64,000 nt of DNA from Pyronema omphalodes (taxonomy: Eukaryota; Ascomycota; Pezizomycetes; Pezizales; Pyronemataceae). Below are positions 1 through 11,851 of the stretch, in pieces. A model generated the notes under the pieces. That model did not search any database and was not told the DNA's origin. It saw only the letters and a list, made by a program, of their open reading frames with translations. Each line of letters begins with the position of its first letter. Position 1 is the stretch's first letter. The position numbers were made by a program, and so were the translations under genes. The stretch lies in assembly GCA_024516155.1 (NCBI GenBank), contig JAJJXM010000014.1, positions 310,001 to 374,000 on the forward strand, given 5' to 3'.

Positions 1-2515
1 AAGAAGAAATCATGAGATACATATGAAGAGAATTACCTTCGGCTCTCGAGGGTCATATTATGGGCCTTTGACGAGGCTGGTTGGACTAAGAAACCCGAGA
101 ATGAGGATCCACCAATCCCATAAAAAGTGCAGCATCCACACTGTCATGATCTGCACTTAATACGATATCTAAACTCCGCTAACCCCGACCTTTCCTATGC
201 ACAGTCGTGGCGGAAGGTGTACATACGTATGCACGGCAGTAAGCGAACTGTGGTGAAATTTTCGACAGCCTTAACATTTCCCGGGGGCTTTATACATAGC
301 TTGCCGTTCCTACTTTACCACCGGCTGGGTATCGACGGGTGGCTGTTGTTATATTACTGTGTCAACTATGTAAATATGCCATCCAATGTTTACATTTCAG
401 CATCTTCACCGGGCAGCCCTGAGATATTCAAGGATTTATGTAGTCTGCCTAGTGGGTCGTTTGTTTAAGCGAGCTTATCGTGAAAGAAGCCAGACAGGAA
501 TCAATAATTCCCTATTACATCGTAACCGTCGTTGAAAAGCTATGCCGAATTCCTGTCATCATCCAGCAAGGACTGTGCATGAATCCGAAGAGTAATGATT
601 ACCCCTCACCCCCTCAATCTCCTGTATAAACACCAGTAGTTTAGTCCATTTCTTGGCTATGCAACTAACACCAACATTTCATTGCTCACCTTATCCTCAC
701 CTGATCTTACTCTTCTTCAAAAGTCCAGACTCATGACAATCTGACGCACGAAAAGCCCTACGAAACTCCAACATGTGCAAACCGGCCAAAACGAAATATG
801 TATGGCATGTGCACCATACACCAGCATCGAATCATCGACTGATCAAACTCAATAGTTAATACATAGACTAAAAAGCCACCATCTACAAAGCAAACCGCCC
901 TATGTTACATACATACACAGATCGAGTGACAGGGACATATGCAGATTTCTCCGCCAACCATGTATTCTGTGAAACGTGCTATGCATGTAGTGTCTAGGTC
1001 CTAGGGTGCGCTGTAACAGGCAGGTTCTTGTATTACAGCGAAGCACGTTCTTTATTTAGTGCCGTTGCTATAGCAACAAAGACATGATATCGAACCATAA
1101 CTGTGATGATTATGGTGAAGAGGCCAATGGAAAGCACATGAGGACCGAGGTATGGTGCCATAATACACGCTAAATTCTATGTTTTAGGTTTCAGAAGCAC
1201 AAAAATTCGAATCTTGAACATGTTTTTTCGATGAAAAATAAAAAAGGAAAAGAATGTGCCATTTTTGATGGGTTTTCTGTAAAGCTCTGGATGGTGGTTG
1301 TTAGGATTGACTGTAATGAAGAAACATATACAGCATTTTCTTTGAATCAGACGGATGGTTTAAACTGATGAGAATGTGATTTTCATAAGCTAAATAATCC
1401 ATCAACCCATACATTTGCTGACATAGCGATGAGTCGAGTCGAGTCGAGTCGAGGGTGCTCACATGGAATTTGCAAAACGACACATCCGACATCGTCATTG
1501 CGCAGGGAAAGCTCCCTGTCAAGTTTCAACACTAAAAAGTGAAGAACGTACCTTGTAACATAGCTCGTAGCAGAGCCTTTCCCAGCTGCCAGCATAATCC
1601 AGCTCTTTAGTGCCTCGGCCCTCAGCTCAGTAATTCATCATGCAATCGTAATCGTAATCGTGACCTTTTTTTCCGTTATCGTTCCAGGGTTCTAGGACTA
1701 TAATGGAATTTCATCGCGTGTTGTAACTTGTGGGCACTGGGCAATTCCAATACCGGGTCCGGTTACAAATTCTCCGGGAGCTCCGAGAAAAAATCCTAAG
1801 CTTTTCATCGGAAGCTTTAGGGCGGGGCTATCCCGAATCACGATAATACGCCGGTTCCTTTTTCTAGCAACTTCTAGCCCAGAGGAAGCACCGATGCCTA
1901 CCGTAGGAGGACAGGCCAAGCATTTGTGAAGCGACGGCAAGTGTGTGGAGGCTCCGAGAAGGAGAGATGTAGAGTAAAGCATTGTGGCATTACATAGTCA
2001 TACAGCACTTAATCTACATACCATAATGATTCCATTCTCCTTCACCAACTAGACTGTAGCCCCTTCGTAATTGCACCTCAACTCAAAACTTGAAAGACAA
2101 ACCCGTCTCGTGATATCGTACCAAAAACACACCAAGTAATAAAAGCAAGGCAGTTTAAATAAATAAAAAAGCAGAAAACTTATATCCAACAGACGGTAAT
2201 TATTAACCAACGCCAAACCGAGTGAAAACAAGTGTAGCACAATGGCTATAATAAAACAACAACCCCTTTCTTTCCAGGACCGTAGTATAGTGTAGTTACC
2301 GCAACTCACAATCTTCCTTGTATCAACCTTCCTTTTTTTCTTTGCGGAAGCAGCATCCCACATACATCGCATCTGCGTCTATATCCTTCGTCATCAACTT
2401 AATTCCCATCACAATTCCTTCGATTACTTCCACGGCCACCCATTAGAGGTATTTATTTAATTTCATCATACTCTGAACAAGACCTGAAAGGCCCATGCAG
2501 AACTTTCATTGGGCT
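1..2515. other. Left flank without a supported gene
   Basis: Several short open frames exist here on both strands, but none shows a recognisable domain, consistent splicing or a good start context. A GAGTC microsatellite lies at 1431-1453. A short minus-strand open stretch at about 65-150, ending in AG|gtaatt, could be an internal exon of a gene running off the left edge, but it is too short to assign. The final ~130 bases would hold the 3' untranslated region of the phytochrome gene. Confidence 0.5.
1431..1453. repeat. GAGTC microsatellite
   Basis: The pentamer GAGTC is repeated about 4.5 times without interruption. It is non-coding as far as can be seen. Confidence 0.9.
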
Positions 2516-5500
2516 TTACCCCAAAAAATATCCACCTTGTTCCCATTTTCCAGGGAAATACTTCTGGGCCTTCCGGGTGGCATCCACCTGTGTACCCTCT
2601 AGTAGTATTTGTAGCCGTTTGAAATCGATAGGTTTGAGTATCCATCCGTCGAAACCGAGACTAAGGTATTCTTTCCATCGCGACTCGACCAAGCTTGCCG
2701 ATACCGCAAAGATCGGTATTCTTTGGGAGGGGTTGGAGGAGTTTGCTTCGGTGGCGCGAATTTTGGTTGCTGATGTACCACCGTCCATGATGGGCATCTA
2801 AATGAGTAAAAATTAGCGGTTGGATCTCTGAAGAATGAAAACAGGAATAAGAGCAGAGAAAAGAAGTGGGATTAAAGCATTCAGAACATCAACAAAACAT
2901 ACCTGCATATCCATTAATACCGCCTGATACTTAACCCCGTCACCTTCTAAACTCTCCGTAAACTTCTCCCAGCACTCCCTTCCGTCTTTGGTCAACACCA
3001 CTGTGTGTCCCATTTTCTCCAGGCGCTTCTTGATGATCTTGCTATTAATTGGATCATCTTCTGCAACGAGGATTACGAAGTTATCCGCTCCCTCCTTTTC
3101 CTGCTGATTCACTGGCTGTTGTGGTCTCGACTGGGGCGGCAATGGTACCACCGCTCCAGAAGGAACCGGTGTATTCGCAAAGTCAATCTTAACTGGTCGA
3201 AAAGGAACTCCAGACGAAGGGACAATCTCTTGTCCTACAATTCTAGAGTCCTGAAATTCCCTTTGAAATTGCTGTTTGGTTGGCGACGATTGTCGCTTTA
3301 CCGGCTGTGGTGCTTTCGGTGACATCAACTTTGAAGAAAGAGACGGCGGTTTCGGTGGCACTGCCGGCGGTCCAGAAGAAGCCCCAGAGGAGACTGGAGC
3401 TGAAGACTGGGCAGGAGATGGCGAGGAGGTCGGATGAGAGGATAGTTCAGAAGTTTCTGCCTGTCCAAATAGCGGCCCAAAATCTCCTCCATAAGCTGAG
3501 CTGGACCTAGTAGGTAGTGGCGGCCTCTCTAGAAGCGATGTGGGTAGGGAGCTGATGCTATGAGGCCTACTGTGACTGATGAAGTACTCTTTTGCTGAGG
3601 TCGGGGTTCCAGTGCCTCCAGACATAGGACTTGAAATCGCGCCTACGAGTCGGTCGATCTCATTCGTGGGTGAATTCATCAACCCACCCGAGGAAGAGTG
3701 AGCCTTCGGTGGGTGCTCTACTAAGGTTACTTCACTATTATCCTTGCTGGGCGCAGGAGAGGCGCGGCGATTTTCATTAAATGGAGGAGCAGAAGATTCG
3801 GCTGTATCTTTCGGTTCTGGGGAGTCTGTCGAGGAGTCCTTGGGAATTTTGAAAGGTAAGCAAAGCGTAAATCTTGAACCCTTTCCTTCTTCCGATTTAA
3901 GACGTAGCTGTCCCTTCATATTCCTGATACTTCTTGCCACGACAGCCAACCCAAGACCTAGCATCTTTTGCCCAGGAATCTTCGAGAGTGCATTGAAACT
4001 TGCGCTTTCCTGCGCTGCCCCAGTGATGTCGATGTCATCCTCGGTGTGTACCTGTTCCAATTCTCCGAATAGCGTATCCAGTTTGCTTGGCGAGATACCT
4101 TCACCCGTATCTTCTATTGCAATCTCAATATCGCAGATATTATCCTGTGTTCCACCTGTCCAAACTTCTATCTTGAGGCCACCATTACTTGTATGCTTCA
4201 CGGCGTTGGCAGTAACGTTGCTGACGACTTGTCTAAGGCGAGCAGGATCACCCTTGACAAACGGCGGCAGGCCAGGGTATTCGATAACCTCAAAGCTAAG
4301 ACCCTTTCTGGTAGCGTCTCCCTTGAAGATATCAGTTGCCTCCATTATAACAGAGCGAAGATCAAAGACTTCGTCTTTGATGAGGTCTTGGCCAGCTTCA
4401 GTTCGTGTAAGGTCAAGAAGGTCGTTGATAACATAGATAAGGGATTTCGATGCGGAATGTGAGCGGGCAAGATTGTCACGGGTTTCGGCATCTAGGGGAG
4501 ATTCGAGAGCTATTTCAAGATAATTGATGATAGCGTTGAGAGGAGTGCGAACTTCGTGGGAAGCGTTAGCGAGAAGAAGGCGAGTGAGTTGACTGTTACG
4601 AAGTGCAGCTTCCTTTTGGCGCCAGACTTCGATGAATTTGCCATAGACGAGGCAGAGTACGGCGGCGGTTTCGACCTGTTCTTCAGTCCATTCCCGAGAT
4701 GTCCCCATTACTGTCTCGCTCCAAATCTTGAAACTGCTTCGGGGTTCTAGGAAGGCAGCGGTTCCTTCTTTCGTCTTTTTATCATAAGGGTTTCCTGCCC
4801 AATGCACGTGCTGTTTTATGTCAGAATCCAACCGTAAATCATGATGGGAACTGTACCTTGACTTGTGGTTTACGGAAGAACACAATGAAGTCGGCGCCTT
4901 CTGAGCTTAGCGGAACTAGCAATAGTCCCGCAATACCTTGGAATCCAGGTTTGTATTTCAAATCGGGAAAGTTCTTAACCAGATCTTGTGATGTGAGAAC
5001 CGACGTAAAAGACTTGATCCTGAGGTATTCTAGTAAGGCCAATGCTTCTTGCGAATTCTCAAGTTTTCCCAGTACTTTAGTCTCGTCTCGAATACTCAGC
5101 AAACCGCAGTCAGCATCAAATAACTTTAGCAAATCATCCGAAGAGGCCACAATATAACCGCCAGGATTCTGTTCTGTCGGTACTGTGTTTATTAGTTTCC
5201 GTGCTGTTAATCTTCGGGCATAACTCAAGCGCTCGATATTTCTGCTAGCATTTTCTCCAATAAGTCTGCACATCTTGCGGATCGGAAATGATACACGCAT
5301 TCCCTTCTTTCCATAGCTGTGACATGAGATCAAGCCCCAAAGTTGGTCAAATGCTGTAATGGATATACTCATGCTCGCTCGAACTCCCATGTTTCCAAGA
5401 TATTTCAAATGAATCGGACTCATAGCTCGCAAGCTGTTATCCCTCTGGTTAGCACAAAAACTAAAAGAGCGAGTGGAGTATTCACTATGCTGTTTTTTTT

Positions 5501-7251
5501 TTGTTAGTAAATGAATATTGCTTTCGAAGTATCCAAAGAGCATACCATGCGTAAGATCCACCGGCTTATTCAAGTCCTCCTCCGTCTTACATACGAGACG
5601 AGCAGTCTCTTGATCCCGATCGTAGAGTAGTCGGACTTTGTTGATCTTGTAGAGAGCGCGGGCCTGTACAGGAATATCTGAGGCGGGAAAATGTAGACCT
5701 AAATTTGGATGAGTATCTGCAAGAAGCCAAAATTTTGGAAATCCTCACCTTTGTATAAATCTTTAGTTTGATACGGGTCCACAAGCTCGCTAACAACTTT
5801 GCCGTTCCATGCCTCGTCGAACTGGTATATCATGGCTCGGTGGAATCCCGTTAATTCTTTTGTTAGTCCAACGAGAATCTTTAAAAAATTCGTTAGATCT
5901 TTTGCGGATGCGAGTTGTTCTTTTATTGATGTTAATTAAAACCTTATTGTTATGTTAAGAAGGTGCCATTATACCTTGAATTTGACTCATCAACGAAAAC
6001 ACCTTATCTAGCAAGTCAACTCAGTCCCTCGCAAAAGTAGCTAGTTCATTACCTCCATAGCCGCTGCCTCTCCTCTTCGTCTGCGGCCATATCTAGACAC
6101 CCGGAGTGGTCTATTAGTACTAATTGTACTTTCCAAAAATTCCTCATGTGAAGGGTCCGTAGCCAGCGTATCCGTTGGTGTTGATGGAAGATCGTCATCT
6201 GTCGGAGTAAGGGGGTATTTATGATCGTTCTCTAGCTCAAACTCGCATATGAAGATATCATTATTATCCTCTGGGATATGAACCGCACACCACAACTTAA
6301 TTTGTGTAGAATCTCGTCCTGTTACAATGAGAGAGAATACTTCGGGTCCATCTATTCGAGGGTCTAAAGCCTCCCTAACAAACTCCAAGTGGTCCATAAA
6401 ATCTCCTGCCTGTTCATCTGATAAAATTTCAAGGAAATTTCCAATGGCAAATAATTCGCTTGGGGAGTAACCGATAATCTCTTTCGAGTTCTGTAAATTT
6501 AAAATTAATAACCACCTTTTCTTGGTACCTGGGAATTTTGTGCAGAATAACCTACTTCGCTTACCACCCGGATATCTAAAATTCCATCTTCTTGCATCTC
6601 TTTTAATACCACTAAACAACCGAAGCCTTGAATCGCACCAGGAATATGGATAGGCTCATCCTCGCATCTCTGCATCCTTTCTGCACCCGAAATACCGGTC
6701 ACGATCATATGTCCTTCGTCTGTGGAGACATGTCTATGCCGCGCCGTTAAAAACGCCGGGACTTGCTGGTCCATAGGATCCGGATTCGATTCTTTATCTG
6801 CCTCTGTTGATTCACCTACACTCCATATCGTCGACGGTGGCGGTGAGAATGTCGTAGCCACCGAACCTCGCCGAGGACCCGATGCATTGCTAGATCCGGA
6901 CCGAAACATCCCGAAGTAGGACTCCTCCATTATTGGGGTTCCACAAACACTGTTCTGTCGGCTTGTCACACTTCCATGGTAACTTTGGTGACTTGCAGTG
7001 CTTCGAGCACCAGGTGACGGAGGCTGAGAAGGTGGTTCTACATTAACGATGGAGCGGATTGGAAAGATCCGGTCGGAAGCATCTGGAGACAAGGCTCGGA
7101 AGGATGGTTGCTGAGTTTGCTGGTTCGGGGGCAATTGTTGCTCGGGTCCGTTACTCGTACCCGGAGGCTGTCCAACGGCAGACGAGATGGGAAATGTCGT
7201 CACTGCATCGTTTTGTGTCCGTTTTGATACTTCTTTACCCTGCGAACTCAT
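2516..7251 (-). CDS. Fungal phytochrome hybrid histidine kinase
   Basis: Red/far-red photoreceptor of the fungal FphA/PHY family, expected to bind biliverdin and signal by phosphorelay. Seven exons fit: 7251-6556, 6490-6053, 6002-5975, 5919-5749, 5716-4857 (containing a probable intron 5545-5434), 4810-2903, 2797-2516. Starting at ATG 7251 puts the chromophore cysteine (RCEDEPIHIPG) at about residue 196, close to Cys195 of Aspergillus FphA. In order: a disordered Ser/Pro-rich N-terminus, PAS, GAF (FPASDIP, LRAMSPIHLKYL, MSISI), PHY, an H-box (SHEVRTPLN), ATPase N and G boxes (NAVKHT, DTGEG, GLGLAV), a long disordered Ser/Pro linker, then a receiver with acidic EDD, phospho-acceptor Asp in LMDMQ and LKPID lysine. 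All kinase and receiver key residues are present. Oddity: removing intron 5545-5434 shifts the frame (see findings). In-frame open sequence continues upstream of 7251 without an ATG, so an upstream coding exon is possible. Confidence 0.93.
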
Positions 7252-10200
7252 CGAAAAATCCTGGACTCGATTCGTCAGTTTTTCATGCGGGTTCGGAAAT
7301 ATTGCTTCAGGTGCGCCCGGAGGTGGGGCGATGCAGTGGTAGTAGAAAAATGATATATCCAACGTACAAATATGGCGTTTCGGAGAGTTAATTGCGTGTG
7401 GGAGATTCAAGGATAGATGTTTCGTGCGTGGCAGATCACTCCGCCTACCGTAGGTTGGCCGTTTCCCGGATTACTTGTGGACTTGCTGGTATCTATGTGA
7501 AGAAAAGCGGAGGCGGGCGGCGAACGAAGGAACAATGACGGAACCGTAGCTACGCGGTGGTTGCCTCTTTCCTGCGGCTCCCTTCCACCTGTGAAAGCTA
7601 CCGCTGTTGGTTACGGTTGCTAATAGCCAGACAGTGGTGCTGATTCGTCTTTTCGGTAGCGGAATTGATAGCGAACTTTAGCTGACCGAGAACGAACGAA
7701 CTGGAGGGTTCTGCTGCTCCAGATAACCAGTTTAAAATGAGGGATAGTAATAGCTTCTGATAGCTGGACTGTGTTCCGGGGGAGGCGGGCTGGCACTGCT
7801 GGCTCTACTGATACTGGCTTGCGGCGCACAAGCAAAACTGACCACTTTCAACGACCGGCTCTTGTCTTCTTATTGATCAGGTCGCGGAGCAGGTTGACAG
7901 AGGTGATGGGCGGTCTGCTGCTCCTGCTGCTGCTGGTGGTGCTGCTGGCTGTGGCCTGCCTGCCCTCTTCACTCGCTCGTCGCGCCCATCTCCACCATTC
8001 CCCTTCCTACTCCCCTCGGTCTGCTCTGTTACCACCATTGGCAGTGAATTTCGGCAACTAACACTGCCAGAAGAAGGGATTTGGCAGTCTGGAGTCGAGG
8101 TTAGGTCGCACTGTGGGGTTGCACCGCTGCACTGCTGCTGCTCCCCATCCATGATTCCACCACAGTGGGCTGCACAAGACGCATGGAAGACCTGCCGTGG
8201 TCTGCCGTGCCAGGGAGGGCTGCTCCAAGCGCAGGAGCTGATTTGCCGCCGCCACGAGAGACGTTTGAGCCAGCGACAGCCTGGCGAAGGCACCGAAGTC
8301 CGGTGCCGAAGTGACAGGGCGACTTCCCAAATTTCTCTATGGTGCACCATAGGCACCATACACTTCGCGATAAGGCCCGGCCGAGGCTTTCAAAGGGTCC
8401 GATACCACAACCTTCTCGATGGCCATCCAAGACTCAAAGTGCAGTTGTGGTTTCGGCTTGCGCAGTAACACCTCCTTCGTGCGCAACAGGCTAGGGAAAA
8501 AACCATCTGGACACACGAACCTCCTGGGAGGACCCTTGTTTCCCCGTCACCATCTATATCTCGGTTCACCTTACCCATCCTCGTATCCTATCCACATCAT
8601 TAAAATTTCTCCTTTAAATTTTTTCTCTTCAATCATAAAGATCAGCAATGCATAGTCCGGATGTTCTCTCCGCGTCCATTTGAATCCCCGGCTTTGTCAC
8701 CAGAGTTGTGGTTAGTCGTGCTTTAGCAGGTGTCTTTGTAAAAGATCTACAATCCGCATTTTTCAAGACCTGGCGGAGTCTTGGCTCAGCAGCACCCAGC
8801 TCGAAAAGCTAACTAGCTAGCAACACCTGGAGAATCCGAGAACGGACCTGAAGATAGCGGTGGTGGTCCGACTAGGCTGACAGCTAATGCAAGTAATAGC
8901 GACTGTCTTCCCCATGAAATTTGAGTCCGAGTTCCGTGCCAAAGACACCATACATGCTTCGTTAAGGCGTCTCGGCGATGAGCGACGTCTGGACAAGCAT
9001 CCAAATCCAGCGAGACTGTGCTATCTTCACACATCCATCACAGAGTATCACAAACTCAAGACGTCTCTCAAGGACCTTCAGGAGTATCACAGGCCCCGAT
9101 GTCTTCAACGTATTCAGTAATAATGAGGCGGATCGTGATACAGGATGACGGGTAGCCCTAGAGTATGCATCTTATGTGCTCGGTGCATATGATCAACGGT
9201 TGTCATCATGGATTCCTGTGCAATATCCTCGAGCGAGATATCAGATCCGGACCTGTTAAAAAGGGAATGTTAGTAAGATGATTGAACGAACGGAGGTTGG
9301 TGGTGGAGGTGGAGAATATTGTCGCAGAAGACGTAGAAGGTTGCCGATGACCGTGCGAATCTGGGGTGTGCAAAAGCACGGCTGCCAAGACAGCTTCGCG
9401 AGAGACCATTCTTTCAAAGCGTACGAGACCACCGAGCAACCACCGTAAATGTTTCACACAATCTCGTGTTATGCCTTCGGAAAAACGGCTATGGATACAG
9501 ATACAAGATAAACTTCGACCCAGCGATCCAGATGTGGGCCCCACAATCGTACAGATCTGAAATAAACCATGGAATCTATGCACATAATTGGCGATATGGG
9601 GGGTAAATCGAACGGGTAGATACATTTCGATAGACGTCTGGGATGGCATTGCTGATTTTTCCATGGTGAAAATTATAGGGACGTTTCAGAACAGACCCGG
9701 GATGTAGAGGCCCAGAGAGGAGAGCTAACGCGGGTCTGTGAAATGTTGGCTTTGAAGATTTTTGACCTCCGCGGCTTTGAGAACGAACCAATACTAGGTT
9801 TTATTGTAACTGCCGCGATACTCTTCGCTAAAATTACTGAGCCGACGTGGACGAAGTCAGCGAGTTATGTACGCCACATGGCACCGCATATTTTTATCTG
9901 ATGCTTCATTATTCAGCTAATGCTATCTAACTGGTGTTATCACAGCCGTTGAAGGCGTTCTGCAGCCTACATAGATGCATGTCTTGCTAATCTGTAGCAC
10001 TCCGCATGGCATGCTGCAGTATGTTCACGAACGTGTGACCCTGTGTGTCTGTTAAAAACGACCGATGGTGCTACAAATCTGCGATTGACGTATTTCTTCG
10101 GAGTCTAGCGAAACCTATGCCATGTATATAATGAAAAATCAATTATGATGATCTATAGTCAAGCGAGCTATGGATCAACTACAATCTGCACATTGCATCT

Positions 10201-10730
10201 GCAAGTGCAACTCGTACTCCAAGGGTAATCCGGAACTCCCTACGCATGGTAAAGATGCTAGATATGCATAGTTATAAACATCACTCATTGCCAACTTCCA
10301 TTTCCAGAAGCTGTTTCGAAGTACGACAACGCCGTAATCTTAATCAGTAGGACTTAATAAAGAGTGACTTATCAAAACAAAGCAACTAAGTACTTTCATT
10401 TTTTTCTTTTTACTGTCTACAAAGTGCCTCCGTAGAACATCTGAAATTTAAAACAATAAAAAACAAAATATGATTCTAGGGTTTAACTAGTTTAAAAATA
10501 CTCCAAAATTCCAAAACAAAAACAGCCGTAAAAACAAAAACCAAGTGACGCCCAACAAAGAAAACCAAATCTTGAATACCTGGAAATTGGAAGACAGTGG
10601 GGTAATCATCAAGAAAACCTTCATATCTGTATCAGCGGATGATTATTTTTACCAACGAATGATCAAGAAGGATACTAACAGTTTGAACAAGCTGATACTT
10701 CCAAGTGCGTGACCAGACAAACGTGCACTT
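7252..10730. other. Long intergenic region upstream of the phytochrome gene
   Basis: The first ~2 kb is rich in overlapping short open frames on both strands and contains CTG/CTGGTG-type triplet runs near 7910-7950. No frame shows a recognisable domain or clear intron structure. The stretch probably contains the phytochrome promoter and leader. The remainder, to 10730, is ordinary non-coding sequence with A-rich tracts around 10380-10560, which would be the 3' flank of the next gene. Confidence 0.45.
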
Positions 10731-11771
10731 TCATATCTCTCTTTTGGCACTATCACGGATTTCCCGTATCAAGACCGCCATCTCTATTGCGTTCTGTGCC
10801 TCCGCCTTCTCGTCCATCTGCGAATCAGGGTCGTCTCCTCCAATTCCAATAATCGAGATTTTGATCGTCCCATCTTCCTTATTTATCACGATACCATGTC
10901 GACTAGCCTTCCAATGTACACCGCTTTTAAGCATCGCATTATTTGCTGCATTGACTTCGCTCACGATTTTTTCGGCTTCCGTTTCGTTGTATTCCGGGCA
11001 ATTTTCCTCGTCGAGAAGGGTTCCGGGGATATAATGGCGAAGTAGACCGGTTTCATATCCTTCATCGTCCAAAATAACAGCGTAAATCTTCGGGAAAAGG
11101 TCGGGTCTTCCACTCTCTTGCAGCTTCAAAAGGTCTTCGACATTTCGCTTTAGGAATAAAGTTTGAAGGCCCTGTGCTTGCTTCATATGATATTTGATCT
11201 TGGCGATTTTTACAACAGAGCCTGATGTCAAAGCTCTCTCATCTGTGCACAGCTCTCGTAGCTCCTTTATCGTGATGTGTTCTCCTTTGAAATTCCAGGA
11301 ACCCGCTGGAAGCTTAGCCACCTTCCTAGACCATCCTCTGTGAGGCCTAACGATTTCAGTTCCGTCCTCCTGGAGGTAAATCTGGATGGGAATTCGATCC
11401 GTCCGGGTCAGAGCTTCTTCAGCCCCTGATTCTGAAATAAGAGAAGTTGCGTATTGCCCAGCCATCTCTCTCGCTTTCTGATTCAAACTATTCAAGGCGT
11501 CTCCAGACGAATAGTTCCTATCGTATTTTTGCATTGCCTTGGTTATCTCTAAGTTGGGATTTATGCTATAGTTTTCAACCTCGAAACAGACATCAAAGAA
11601 AAGGCCATGAGTACAAAAATGGAAGTGAAAATTCTTCCCATCTGTAAAAAGATCCATGTTGGTCCGCTTGGGTGCCTGCATGTAGGTAGAAGATCCACCG
11701 GAGCTTTGTGATGAGAGTATCGTTGTATCGAGGCCGTCTCGCTTCTGGAGCTGGTTGGGCTGGTCTGACAT
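10731..11771 (-). CDS. Orphan protein resembling a degenerate protein-kinase fold
   Basis: An uninterrupted frame of 346 residues from ATG 11771 (MSDQPNQ) to the stop at 10731, with no intron needed. The middle has a VKIAKIKYH segment reminiscent of the kinase VAIK lysine strand. It is followed by a hinge-like LLRHYIPG, then GVHWKASRHGIVIN..DGTIKISIIGIGG, which aligns by eye with the catalytic-loop and DFG region of small fungal kinase-like proteins. Both catalytic aspartates appear to be missing (HWK.S in place of H.D, IGIGG in place of DFGG), so if the fold is right this is a pseudokinase. The protein has no signal peptide or membrane segment and is likely cytosolic or nuclear. The start lies within a locally duplicated 80-bp stretch. 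I do not recognise an orthologue; the kinase-like reading is inference from motif spacing only. Confidence 0.6.
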   Translation of the reverse strand: MSDQPNQLQKRDGLDTTILSSQSSGGSSTYMQAPKRTNMDLFTDGKNFHFHFCTHGLFFDVCFEVENYSINPNLEITKAMQKYDRNYSSGDALNSLNQKAREMAGQYATSLISESGAEEALTRTDRIPIQIYLQEDGTEIVRPHRGWSRKVAKLPAGSWNFKGEHITIKELRELCTDERALTSGSVVKIAKIKYHMKQAQGLQTLFLKRNVEDLLKLQESGRPDLFPKIYAVILDDEGYETGLLRHYIPGTLLDEENCPEYNETEAEKIVSEVNAANNAMLKSGVHWKASRHGIVINKEDGTIKISIIGIGGDDPDSQMDEKAEAQNAIEMAVLIREIRDSAKREI

Positions 11772-11851
11772 GATTGGAGCTCTTTGTGATGAGGGTATTT
11801 GTTGTTTCTCTGAATGGTGAGCTGCTGGAGCTTGTTGTTCTGGTCTGGCAA
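11692..11851 (-). repeat. Diverged 80-bp tandem duplication at the 5' end of the kinase-like gene
   Basis: Read on the minus strand, the segment starting at 11851 (TTGCCAGACCAG..AACAAGCTCCAG .. CCTCATCACAAAG) is repeated, diverged, from 11771 (ATGTCAGACCAG..AACCAGCTCCAG .. TCTCATCACAAAG). The period of about 80 bp is not a multiple of three, so the two copies are in different frames. Only the downstream copy has an ATG. Confidence 0.7.

Noticed and set aside
65..150. Possible short exon on the minus strand at the left edge
   Set aside because: Open frame and an AG|gtaatt donor are present, but 80 bases without neighbours cannot be assigned.
7771..8468. Several overlapping frames of 70-160 codons
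   Set aside because: Frames are open on both strands at once because of local composition. None has a domain or consistent splicing.
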